From: Stromatinia cepivora
Taxonomy: Eukaryota > Ascomycota > Leotiomycetes > Helotiales > Sclerotiniaceae
Assembly (NCBI GenBank): GCA_014898415.1
Contig: RCTD01000005.1
Coordinates: 744,001 to 808,000, forward strand
Direction of reading: 5' to 3'
DNA length: 64,000 nucleotides
The notes under the pieces were generated by a model. That model was not told where the DNA came from. It did no database searches and saw only the letters and a list, made by a program, of their open reading frames with translations. Of this stretch, positions 25,938-37,709 are shown one piece after another (within the stretch, counting starts at the first letter, position 1; every line of letters begins with the position of its first letter). Position numbers and translations under genes: made by a program.

Positions 25938-28271
25938 ATGGGTCTTCTGTGAGTTTGCGGTACATCTTTCAGTATCCGTCCAATGCTAATTTGTGTTGTA
26001 AGTGCGTTAGGGACGCCATTGGAGTGGCCGGAAGCTAAAAAGAATGCACATATAGTCAGGGAATGGGGTATACAGGTACGACTTACGGCTGGATAGATCA
26101 CGGAAGACTATGCTCATAGTACTCGATATAGCAACTACTAGCGATTTGGAATCGTGCGAAAGGAAAAGAGCGAGATGCCCTACTCTGGGGTGACGAGGTC
26201 AGCACATACTCATCTATGGAAGATACCATCGCTAAGACATATTCAGGTCGAATATTTAGTCGTAAACTACAAGGACGATGACGAGAAAGTTACCTTGTCT
26301 TTGAGACAGGCAGATATCTTGACCGCATTGGCGCAAGATGAGGAGTTGCGTACGAATGGAGGATGTGTACCAGCACTACAAGACATTACTAGCACCAAGT
26401 GAGTGTACCAGATAGGATTAAGGGGAGAGTCTAATTGTCTGAAGGGGTAGCGCATTACCGGTTTTCCATCCGGAATTCGGACGCTTTATGCTGGAAGCTA
26501 CACCTGGAAGACCTTGGGGAATTGGGTTCAAGGACTTATTGGACGTCGAACCGAATATGAAGTGGAGGTGCGTTAAACAAACTTAGAAGCGAGTTCCAGG
26601 AGCTGATCATATGTAGGCGGAAACTTGCTAAAGAGCATATGAATGCTGAAGAGTATCCAATCACTTTGACAACTTATCCTCGCTTGGGTTCACCCGGCGT
26701 ATTCACGTCTCCTTTTTTTCCACCTTCGGGAGAGAAATTACGGTCGCAATTCGTTCCCGATGAAATCGCTAATCCACACATTCGTTTTCCTACCCTTGCA
26801 GCCAACATTCGTGCAAGAAGAGGCCGGAAGGTTGAAGTGAATGTACCGGTTTTCAGAGATGAAAACACGGCCTGGCCTTGGAAAGACCCGACTGTTAAAT
26901 ACGACTTGCATAATTGGCCAGAGGACGATGATGTTCGGAATGGCGCTGCTCCCGACAACTTCATTCATATGGACGCAATGGCTTTTGGCATGGGCAGTTG
27001 TTGTTTGCAGATTACTTTTCAAGCTAAAAACATCACTGAAGGACGACGCATGTATGATCAGTTAAGTCCTTTGGCTCCGATTCTCCTCGCCCTGACAGCG
27101 GCGACTCCAGTCTACAAAGGCTTCTTAGTCGACACGGACGTGCGATGGAATCAAATCAGTCGGTCTGTAGACGATCGAACCCCAGAAGAGTTAGGAGAGA
27201 AGGTCAGTGAAGCTATACTTGGCACGTGAGCAATGCTAATTTTGGCAGTCCTTGAAGCATGATCGATGGCGCATACCCAAATCACGTTATGCTTCTAATT
27301 CTACATATATTTCAGAAGATCCTCGATTACGAAAAGAGTACTTGGATCCCAACCTTGTAATCGATCCCGATGTCAAACAACAGCTTATGAATGGGGGCAT
27401 GGATGATCGTTTAGCTACTCACTTTGCACATCTCTTCATTCGGGATCCGATAGTCGTCTTTGCTGAGGATCTGGAAGAACTCGACCTATCAAAGACGGAT
27501 CATTTCGAGAACCTTCAGTCAACCAACTGGCAACATATGCGTTTCAAACCGCCACCAACAGGAAGTGATATTGGCTGGAGGGTAGAATTCAGACCAATGG
27601 AGATCCAAATCACCGATTTTGAGAATGCTGCCTTTTCAGTATTCATTGTACTCATTACACGAGCAATCCTATCCTTCGACCTCAATTTTTACATACCTAT
27701 CACCAAAGTAAGTGAAAATATGGAAACAGCACACGCTCGAGATGCAGTCCTGGAACAGAAATTTTATTTCCGCAAGAATCCATTCCCAACTCGCGCGCCG
27801 CGACCATATTCCTCGAATGGTGGAGCATCTGGCGGAGCATCTGGTACCAACACCCCACTTAGTATTTCGAGGCCGCCTACGCCATCTGGCCCTGTAGAAG
27901 ATGAATATGCGCTTATGTCCGTCGACGAAATTATCAATGGCAGCAAGAGTGATTCGGAGAACAATTTCCCAGGCTTAATACCATTGGTGGAATCATATCT
28001 CGATAGCGTCAATATTGATGTCCAGACCAGGTGTGAATTGGCGTCTTACTTGGATTTAATCAGAAAGAGGGCAGACGGAAGATTATGGACAGCAGCAAAA
28101 TGGATAAGAAATTTTGTTGCGGGTCATGGGGATTATAAGAAGGATAGTGTAGTGAACGAAAAGATCAACCATGACTTAATAAAAGCGGTCATTGGTATGG
28201 GAGAAGAATGTACAAAGGGAATTAAGGATGCAGAGAAATTCTTGGGTCGGGAGAGATGTGGTAGTTGTTGA
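25938..28271 (+). CDS. gcs1: Glutamate-cysteine ligase (gamma-glutamylcysteine synthetase)
   Basis: Catalyses the first, rate-limiting step of glutathione synthesis: ATP-dependent joining of glutamate and cysteine in the cytosol. Predicted 675 aa in seven exons: 25938-25948, 26003-26075, 26132-26197, 26247-26398, 26451-26567, 26617-27202, 27249-28271. All junctions hold frame and restore the family sequence: MGLLALGTPLEWPEAKK at the N-terminus, LLWGDEVEYLVV, FHPEFGRFMLEATPGRPWG, RRGRKVEVNVPVFRDE, the MGSCCLQITFQA segment, and FRPMEIQITDFENAAF. Length fits eukaryotic type GCLs (about 640-720 aa). A Ser/Gly/Pro insert with a GGAS duplication lies around 27820-27880, where fungal homologues also vary. 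The first coding exon is only 11 nt, so simple gene callers could miss the true start. The Dicer-like gene follows on the same strand about 0.6 kb downstream. Confidence 0.96.
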
Positions 28272-28651
28272 AGGAACAAGCGGCATGTGGTTGGGGCATA
28301 AATAGTGGTAAAACTGTGCTCATGAGGGAGGGAATATTCGATTACAAATGTTAAGAATGGCACCCATAGAACTACTACTCAAGATATATAGGATCTTGAC
28401 GAAACTCCTTTTCATAGACACTTAAAACTCCGTAAATGGAAATTATTTTAATTATTTCGAATTCTTTTTCTAGATAGGTACCTCGATACCTATGTAGAAG
28501 AGCCACTTAGAAGTTAAGCTGCTCTGAGATTAGTCAGGTACATTGATACAATTTAAGGGTCAACTTGACTTGGGTCAGAATAATTTTAGAACAAGATCTT
28601 TCTCTAGTCCACCAGCTCGAATATCAATCTTTCTTACTTGATACTGGGAAT

Positions 28652-28659
28652 TATAAATA
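28652..28659 (+). promoter_or_regulatory. TATA box candidate for the Dicer-like gene
   Basis: TATAAATA lies 228 bp upstream of the chosen Dicer start at 28887 and only about 30 bp upstream of an alternative in-frame ATG at 28689. If it sets the transcription start, the alternative ATG would be at or before the mRNA end, which favours 28887. Confidence 0.45.
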
Positions 28660-28886
28660 GGTGCAGTGCACAAATATAAAAATGATAAATGAGATTCCAT
28701 AAATTCCCAAAATGGATAACTGCACACGGAGTCAAAAAACCCCGATGGCGAAGACAAACGCTTTATTCGGATCTCATCCGCACCTCTTTATTTCTCAAAC
28801 CCACGTCATTCTTTCAAAAATCATTGCGTCCAGTCGATTTTTGTAGTTTACCTAATCGCTCTTTCTTTTCGAGCTATACTAAGGCG

Positions 28887-31800
28887 ATGGACAATACTTC
28901 AAACCCTGAAGCCTGCTCCGATATTGGTGGTAGCCTTGTCGATGAGCAAAATGAGGTTGCAGGGAATTTGGACGGTTTGACATCCGGGAAGGGGTCTAAT
29001 GAGACTGTAGAGGATTTGTGTAGTAGTGCCCCAGAGTCGGCTGTAGAAAATGAGGGTGATAGTAGTGAAGAGGAGAAGGGAGAGAATGTGACGGTCAGTC
29101 CGAGAACGTATCAACTAGAAATGCTGGAGGAAAGTTTGAAGGGGAATATTATCGTTGCCGTAAGTTTGCGTTATTGCGCTGGTGGGATTCTGAGGCTAAT
29201 GATACTAGATGGACACAGGGAGTGGCAAGACACATGTGTATGTTCTTTCCTTTGGGGTCGAAGTTGGAGTAAATCAAGAAAGATCGAGTTCCTGCTGCTG
29301 CTTCGCCGACCAGGTGTCTATACCTGCCTTGAGGGTATCGAGTGCCAGTGAAAAGTAGTGTTCTAATATAATTTACTTTCATTTTAGCTTCCAAAAGCTA
29401 GTTGTAATCTGACCAATCGACTGATTTAGGGCTGTTCTACGAATTCTAGCGGAACTTGAGCGGATAGAGCCAGATAAGGTGGGCAGAAAGTTTGCTATCC
29501 TCATTTTTTTCTTTCGCTAATTTTGATGCCATAGCTGATATGGTTTCTTGCACCTACCGTTGCGCTCTGTGCTCAGCACAATGAATATCTCCAGTTAAAT
29601 ATTCCCTCAGTTCTAGTTAGACTACTTGTTGGTGCTGATGGCGTGGATCGATGGACAGAGCAGAGACAGTGGGATGCGATCTTGAAGGATGTTAAGATAG
29701 TCGTATCTCCCTACCAAGTTCTTCTGGATGCCCTTACACACGGATTTGTACGCATGGAGCGTCTCTCGTTCATCATTTTCGATGAAGGTGAGTATCGCAC
29801 ATCAAAAACTCGATGAAAATGATGAAAATGAAATCTTCTCGAACTTCACTAACAGCTATAGCACACAATTGTCTGAACAAAGCTCCAGGAGCTAAGATTA
29901 TGACATCTTTCTATCACCCATATAAATCAATATCCCCACTTCCTCACATTCTGGGCCTTTCGGCCAGTCCTGTTATGAGATCTGATCCGCAATCTTTGAG
30001 CAAGATTGAAGAGACCTTGGATGCTGTTTGCCGCACGCCAAAAATACACCAAGCAGATCTTCGACTTCAAGTAAAGTTACCTGTTCTATCCATTATCGGG
30101 TATATTCCAGGGTCAGAACACTTCATGACAAAAACCGTGGTAAGCCTTGGAAAGGTCATACAGGGCCTTAACATTTCCGAAGACCCCTACGTCTTGGCAC
30201 TCAAGAGCAGTGATAGCGAAAAGAGTCAGAAAGAACTAGCAAAGATACTCAGCAACTACAAGACAAATAGTCAAAAAGAACTGAGGTTAATCTATAACAC
30301 TAGTAAGACTATTCTTGTTGAGCTAGGCTCGTGGGCCGCAGATTATTATATCTCAGCAGTGGTGACAAAATACCTGAAAGCAATGAAAGCAAAAGATTTT
30401 TTCGCGGTAATGGATTTAGCTGCTACCGAAAGACTCTACATTGGTAAAGCCCTTAAGCAAGTCGAAATCTCGCCATCATTGTTTTCAGTCACAGATAAAA
30501 TTTCTAACAAAGTTGCAAAGCTACTGAGGATAATCTTGCAGCAGGAGCCACCCTTTTCCGCCATCATATTTGTCGAAGAAAGAGCCACAGTCTTCGTACT
30601 AGCCCATCTGTTATCACAGCATCCATCAACAAAAGAGCGTTTTAAAATTGGAACTATGGTTGGTTCATCTTCAAACAGCAAGCGCACACAGATCGTAGGA
30701 GAGCTTGTTGATCTAGATAAACAAAAAGACACCTTATCACGCTTCAAACTTAGAAAGATCGATATTCTCATCGCTACGAATGTATTGGAAGAGGGAATTG
30801 ATGTTCGTGCGTGCAACCTAGTAATATGCTTTAGGTAAGCTTAATAGTTTTTTGCTGGCGCAGATGTCAATATCTGTGTGAATTTTTCATTGCCGCATCA
30901 TCTTCAGTTTCCCTAAAGAGCTTTGGTACCGCATTCACTACGAAAGTCTTCGTTGACAGCCAATCACTAACTCCCTTATGTTGTAGCAAACCGGCAAACC
31001 TCAAATCTTTCATGCAAAGACGAGGGCGAGCAAGACAGCAAGATTCTAAACTGATTCTTCTTGATGCTCTAGGTGATAAGGTAATAGATTGGCATGAACT
31101 TGAAAGAAACATGCGAAAGATGTATGAAGACGAAATGCGGGAACTACAGCATATTTTCGAAATCGAGACTACTGATGAACAATCGAAAGATGGCAGACTC
31201 TTACGGATAGAAAGCACCGGTGCTCAGTTGGACCTGGACAATGCTGTAGCACATCTACATCATTTCTGTTCAGTCTTGACCGCAAAAGAGTTTGTTGATC
31301 TCAGGCCAGACTTTGTTTACTCCTCTGATTTAGGATCTGATTATGTTCGGGGAAAAGTGATCCTCCCATTATCAGTTCCTGAAAGCCTGCGAGTTCATGA
31401 GAGTCGCGGACTTTGGTTAAGCGAGAAAGGAGCTGCAAAGGATGCAGCATTCGAGGCATATGTTGCCTTATACAAGGGAGGCTTGGTTAATGACAACTTA
31501 CTACCCCTGATGGTACACGACAAGGTCATCGATGAATTGACTTCAAAGCCCGTGGATACTCGGGCATCTCTGCTGGAGGTGAAGGAGAGATTGAATCCTT
31601 GGCTTGACGTTGCTAGGGCATGGCAAGAGGCAGAACATAATCCTGGAATTGTTCGTACATCTGTTATGAGCCTGGATGATTTGAAGATGGAGCTCTGTCT
31701 TCCAATCGAGCCGCCAGCAATACCCCCTTTGAAACTTTACTGGGATGCGAACACCGAGTTCTCGGTCGAGTTTACAAACGATACCGAAATAGGAACCACC

Positions 31801-33789
31801 GAGGATATGGTATCACGGGCATTAAACGATACCTATTTACTCTTATCAGGTGCTTTTAGTCGAAGATTTGATATTTTTTCACGTCGGACGGTGGTGCAAT
31901 TCACTGCAAATCAAGCTCCAGCATCACTCAGTCTAGATTGCATGACAATCCCGTCCGATGAGCCTTCCCAGATTATTGGATTCATCAGAGAATTCGATAA
32001 GTTGGCCCAGCCCTATATCTTTGAAAAATGGTTATCCAGTAAGCCACCAGTCAACGAAGTCCAGAACATTTATTTGAACTATCTAAATGCGCCGGAAAAT
32101 GTGCCACACCTGGTCTTAACTCCAGTCACGCGTCGCGCAGACTTTTTGCACAAAGTGCTAAACCAAACTTCTTCACCTTCCAAACGATTCTCATGTGTCT
32201 TACCAGCTTCGGTATGCGTGCAAGATGCAATGCCTTTCCAATTAGTGCAGTTCGGCATGATGATACCTTCGATCACACATCACATTGAGGTGCAGCTTAT
32301 CGTTGATCGTCTATCCAGAACTATTCTCAGAGATCTCGAGATCAGCGACCGAAGCCTTGTTCAAACCGCCATCACACATGCCAGTTACTCGATGACCTCG
32401 AATTATCAGCGTCTCGAATTTCTGGGCGACTCAATACTGAAGTTGTGTACATCGGTACAATTAATTTCAGAGCATCCTCTTTGGCCTGAAGGATATTTGT
32501 CGGCTATGAAAGATCGCATCGTGTCTAACTCACGGTCATCAAGAGCGGCAGTAGAACTTGGCTTGGATGAGTATATAATCACCAATAAATTTACAGGCTC
32601 CAAATGGCGTCCGATGTATGTCGAAGATTGCTTGGAAATCACCGAGCAAAAACGCAGAGAAATGTCTTCCAAAACTCTCGCCGATGTCGTCGAAGCACTC
32701 ATTGGCGCATGCATGGTTGACGGCGGTATCCCCAAAGCCCTCAAATCCTTGCAACTGTTCTTCCCCGAACTCAATTGGCTACCCCTCGAAACCCGACAAA
32801 TGTCACTCTATCAACGAGCGCCAGATAATCTCAACTTACCCATAGCACTACAGCCCATCGAACAAATCCTCGCATACACATTCACCAAAAAGTCGCTCCT
32901 CGTCGAAGCCCTGACACACCCCTCTTACATCAACGGCACGCAATCCCTCGAACGTCTTGAATTTCTCGGTGATGCCATCCTAGACAATATCATCGTCACA
33001 GCCATGTGGTCCCACGAAACCGAACTTTCCCACTTCCAAATGCATCTTTTGCGCTCCGCTCTCGTAAATGCAGATTTCCTCGCCTTTCTCTGCATGGAAA
33101 TGAGTATCGAACGAGACGTTACCAATCTTTCCGAAGAAGACCATAAAATCCACGAAACGCACACGAGACGACGATTTTCCTTGGTTAATTTTCTCCGTCA
33201 TTCAAGTGTTGCATTTTCCATCTATCAAAAACAAGCTCTTTCTCGACATCAAGAACTTCGCGAGGAGATCCTCGCGGCGATTAAGACGGGAGATAAATTT
33301 CCTTGGGCGTTATTATCGAGATTGGATGCGCGAAAGTTTTTTTCGGATATGATTGAGAGTTTGCTGGGAGCGATATGGATTGATAGTGGATCGATGGATG
33401 CATGTACGAAGCTTGTAGAGAGGATGGGGATTCTTAGATATATGAGAAGAATCCTGAGGGAAGGAGTAAGGATTATGCATCCGAAGGAGGAATTGGGGAT
33501 AGTAGCGGATTTCGAGGATGTTAAATATGTTTTGTGGAATAGGAAGGTGAGTGTTGAGGATAATGATAATGATGAGGAGGAGGTTAGGGAGAGGGGTATA
33601 GAGTATTTATGTAAGGTATTTGTTGGGGGGAGGGAAGTCGTAGAGGTGGGTGGTGGAGTTAGGAAAGAGGAGATTCAGGCGAGGGCTGCGGAGATGGCGA
33701 TGGAGATTTTAAGGCGGAGGGGGAGTGGAAAGGGGAATGGAAGGGGACAGGGGAAGAGAAGAGAACTGAGGAAGAAAGTGAGGTTATAG
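28887..33789 (+). CDS. dcl2: Dicer-like protein 2 (RNA silencing endoribonuclease)
   Basis: Cuts double-stranded RNA into small RNAs; in fungi DCL2 acts mainly against viruses and transposons. Predicted 1459 aa in six exons: 28887-29159, 29209-29237, 29430-29478, 29535-29787, 29862-30834, 30987-33789. Domains in order: DExD helicase with P-loop MDTGSGKTH (92-100) and DEAH (200-203); helicase C domain ending QRRGRARQ (536-543); Dicer dimerisation domain (about 575-670); RNase IIIa with E1003, D1007, D1092, E1095; RNase IIIb with E1184, D1188, D1313, E1316; and a C-terminal double-stranded RNA-binding region with a basic tail. All eight catalytic acidic residues are present and I see no disruption. 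No clear PAZ domain is recognisable. Exon 2 is a 29-nt microexon holding the P-loop. The frame is open upstream to 28689, which would add 66 residues. Confidence 0.95.
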
Positions 33790-34805
33790 AAACCGTGGAG
33801 AGTGATAAAATGGATCTCAATTAAGCGATTTGGATACTGGTAGCTAACTTTTATTTTTATTTTTATTTTTATTTTATTTTTATTTTTATTTTTATTTTAT
33901 TTTTCATTTTTTTGTTCTCTGCACAACCCAACCACCAACCATAAAATTATGATTAGTTAATTAATTAACGAATAAAATAATCCAAATCCAAATCCAAATT
34001 CAAACTCCACAAAGATTTTCCAGAACCTTTGACTTATTACTCGAGTATTAGAAATCATCCATAGCTACCTAATTAAAACGAGAAGATTTAAAAAAAAAAG
34101 AGAGCAATAAATAACCTACCTATAGCTATCATACACCCAGTAATTCCTCAATAACCATTAAAACCTTATTTAGAAGTTAGTATCAATAAACTAATCTCTT
34201 AAACCAGCCCATATCTTACTCTAGTAAACCAACCTATATCCTAACCACCCATCACCATCACCCATCCAACTCACATCCAACTCACATCCAACTCAAAGAG
34301 ACCTCAGGAGACAAAAATCAAAAATTAGCACATCTACATTACCTTACAATACATTACATTACACTCATACAATAATATAATCAACAATCAACAATCAACA
34401 ATCACGCTCATGCCAAGTGACTCGGCAATTCTTGGATGTGGCCACGCTAGGAATAGGGGGTGCGATTAGCTTGGCTTTCTCCAGATATAAGTAATATCAA
34501 TATGGTGGATCCTGTATGAGAAATCTAAAACATCCGGCTTTTCCCCATATAGTAAGTCAGCCAAAGTTGATTAGATTTACTTGTATGTTTGATATAATGA
34601 AATTTTAAAAATATCAAGCCCAAAAATGCAGAAATGCAGAAATGCAGAAATGCAGAAACTGTACATCCGAGCGTGGTAAATAAATTGTGTATATTGAGAT
34701 TATATCCTTAATAGACAGTACAAGATGAACGATTCATGTCTTTCCTCCTTCTTTGTCATATCTGAATATCTACATCTCCTGAGACTTCAGATTTTCGAGT
34801 TGTGC
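33790..34805. repeat. Convergent intergenic region rich in simple repeats
   Basis: Between the 3' ends of the Dicer-like and PC-esterase-like genes lie several short tandem arrays: TTTTTA/TTTTA units at 33849-33913, an ACTCACATCCA repeat near 34265-34300, AATCAAC repeats at about 34378-34402, and four copies of ATGCAGAA at 34626-34657. There is no gene here. The pile-up of different units in one spacer suggests replication-slippage-prone, weakly constrained DNA. Confidence 0.6.
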
Positions 34806-36038
34806 TTAAGAAGTTTCCAGCTTCGACAACCAATTGATAATCATCATAGCTTGAACCAGCGCAACTTTCTCCCCATACCTTTCTCCATCCGTACTACTCG
34901 CCTGTACAGTCAAATTCCAAAGTCGAAGAATATCCATATGTTTGTCGGGAGCGATTCTGTTTAGCTCATCCTGGTATTTCCATATCTCCATGTTACCCTC
35001 GTTGCTTGATTGTCTTGAGACGCCATAGGCAGTAGGACCAAGAAGTAGTATTGGAATGTTGCGTTCAGCACCGTTGGTAATACCAATCCATTCGTTTATC
35101 GAGTCGACGGAGAATTTCATATCGTGAGAAAATCTATGACCGAGAGAAAAAATCACGGGAGTAGGTTGCCAAGGATCTGGTTTTTGGTATGCTAATGACT
35201 TAAATGTAGCTATGGCGGCGGATGACGCAGGTGTGGTCATGAATGGTATGTAAGCATGTGGAGTTCCTAGATTTTATGTCAAACCTCTATCCTGAAGAAG
35301 AGTCGAAGAAACCTTACTCTGGCAGGCGTATGGGCTTCCTTTCGGATCATTTGCTTCGTTTTTGATCACTTCCTCGAAGTTCTTTACAGAATATCCGAGA
35401 CAATTATTATCTAAGAATTGAGCATCACATTTGCAGGCAATTCGTTCGTCGTCTGTCATCATCCATTCCTGCAAGCCACCGTGGGATATATCTTCTCGCA
35501 GGAAGACATTGAGAGCGGCATATATAGTTTGAGCCGTCTCATCACCGAGGAACACGATAGCGCCCAATCGTTCGAGGATCATACATATCTCAGAGGTCGA
35601 AAACCATCGATATGTGCAACCTAAATGGGTGAGTGCTATTCCCAGTAAGTGGCAAGAGTGCATTCTTACCCTTCCCAACATATGGTTCATCAAATCCATG
35701 TCTGCCTCCACTACTCAAAGCTTCTAAGAGTGTTGCCCTGTTTTTGCAGAAAGGCGAAACGTTCGGTTTGGCGGGGTATGGCACATGATATATATCTGAT
35801 TGTAAGATTCCACAGTCTTTGCTTCCTAGATAATGTTTGATGGCACTTTTGGTGGTTAGAATAGCTATACCATGACAAGTTATAGATATTACCTTTCTCC
35901 AGGCTCAATCACCTTCGGTTTAGATGAAACCACAACATTGTCAGAAACAAACCCTTTGAAAGGAGACCAGACTGCATAAATGAAGATAAATACGACAAGA
36001 CAAATGCCTCCGAAACGGTAATTGCTAGAAGAAATCAT
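34806..36038 (-). CDS. Type II membrane protein, PC-esterase/SGNH-like, likely catalytically dead
   Basis: Predicted 353 aa, exons on the minus strand at 36038-35893, 35821-35670, 35620-35318 and 35266-34806. Residues about 10-27 form a signal anchor (FGGICLVVFIFIYAVW). The rest resembles a fungal family related to PC-esterase/SGNH acyl hydrolases (CAS1 and plant TBL-like): SSGGRHGFDEPYVGKGC, WFSTSEIC and a block-I position after VFLG. Relatives as I remember them carry GDS there and a Asp-Gly-x-His near the C-terminus. Here these read GDE (G125-E127) and DGERY (327-331), so the nucleophile Ser and the His seem lost. It would sit in the secretory pathway, lumenal domain outward. Intron 1 needs an acceptor 4 nt downstream of a stronger TAG to keep frame. 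Family assignment is from memory of motifs; substrate unknown. Confidence 0.7.
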
Positions 36039-37709
36039 TTTCCTTTCAGCTTTATGAAAAGATATCTCAAACTGTATTGACAGTGATGTCACGGAAATGA
36101 TGTTGTTATTGAGTATTATTTGTTTGGTATTGAGAAAGAAGAGAAAGAAGAGAAATGAGAGAAATGAGAGAAATGAGAGAAATGTAAAGGGCTAAAGTAG
36201 GTAAGTAGGTAGGTAGGTCACTTCACGGGTAGTTGCATCTTCCTCGATTGACTTATCAAATCGTTCTTTCCCAGTTTGTTGTTTTCGTGTCACGCGAAAA
36301 GGTTGACGAGTTTCATACTTAATGAAATAAAATCTTCACCCCCAGGACGAATCAAAACAATTTATTTGCAATGGAAGCAGCCAAAACTTTGGATGTTCGA
36401 TTCGTATGTATATAAAAGTCTCTTCATCTTGGCCTTTACGCTGCATCTGCATCCTCTGGTTCTCGCAACACTTCAACAGAAGGCAATCTTATGACAGAAG
36501 TGAGCATCACCCAATAGGCCAAAAACTTCGAGGGAAGTCTTATGAGAATTTGGTTCAAAATTATCACGTGCTTCGTAACCTTCCATTTAGGATTTCGGGA
36601 AAAAGCTACGGAAAAGTAGAGGAGAAGAGGAGAAGAGGAGAAGGGAGAAGACAATACATACGACATCCAAGACTCAGCTCATTCAGAGAATGCAACTTCA
36701 TATGCGAGGTAATTCTTGTCAACATCTTTCTCTTCATTTCTCCGCCAATTGTAAGTCTTGCAAGTCTAGTACCTACATTATTCCGCCAGTATTGTATTCG
36801 CAAGAATGAACTTTCCGGATTTGTCGATAGGTCATCATCCGAGGTAATATCGATGCTTGCCTGCTGTTGTGGAGCAGGGTGAGATTCAAAGCTGTGAAAG
36901 GAAGATTTAAATTTTTCTGCTCAAAAACAATCACGTTAACTAGGTTTGTCAATGTCAATAGTACAGTACCAAGACCTTGTAGTGAGACAACACACAACGT
37001 TACGAGCATAGAAAACTGTTGTAGCTCAGCAAACTTATAGTTAGTTTTCTGTCATCTCTCTCTCTCTCACACACTTTTCAGCTATATGACGAGCAGAACG
37101 GAGGACGAAGAGCAAAGTCAGCAAAGTCAGCAAAGTCAGCAAAGTCGTAGAAATATATACAGACAAGGGTGGGGAAAGGTTTAAGGTCAAATAGCGTGGC
37201 AGCGTGGGTAACATGGTGCAATCAGTGAGATTATCTCGGTCGTTCGGAAACAAGGGGGGAGCTTTGGTATAGCATTGGCATTGGCACAGGAACTACGGAG
37301 TACTCTAAAACATGACTACATTCTACATTCCGGTACCTATATGACGATTAATTGGATCGAATTATTGAATGAATATCGGCACACGATCAATTTTGGGGGG
37401 AATAAAGAATTCTCATACTTACACTTTGGTTTGCAAACAATCAATTGATAAACACCTTTTTTTTTACTGTTCCCGATTGTTCAATTCACCAACCAAATCC
37501 TTAGCTTTGCCTCGGTAGCAATTGGTTAGCCTCTGCGTCATTTGGGTACAAGGTCCTTCTAGGATATCACGAACGCGGGGAGAAAAATCAACAAACGTTC
37601 AAAGATTATTATACCGTCAACGATAGCTAATGTTGGACCGGAGTAATCGATAAGTGAAGGGGTTACGATTATATCTTAGGGGCCCTAGGGCCAAAAGGAA
37701 TTACACAAG
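36039..37709. other. Divergent intergenic region with short tandem repeats
   Basis: Shared upstream region of the PC-esterase-like gene (-) and the kinase gene (+). It holds GAGAAA/GAGAAATG repeats at about 36131-36184, a TATATAAAAG box on the plus strand at 36407-36416 with no convincing gene behind it, and four copies of AGCAAAGTC at 37111-37146. A 158-codon frame at 36406-36882 lacks protein-like composition and is not called as a gene. Confidence 0.5.

Noticed and set aside
36406..36882. 158-codon plus-strand frame behind a TATA-like box
   Set aside because: Composition is not protein-like, there is no similarity I recognise, and it contains GAGAAG repeats.
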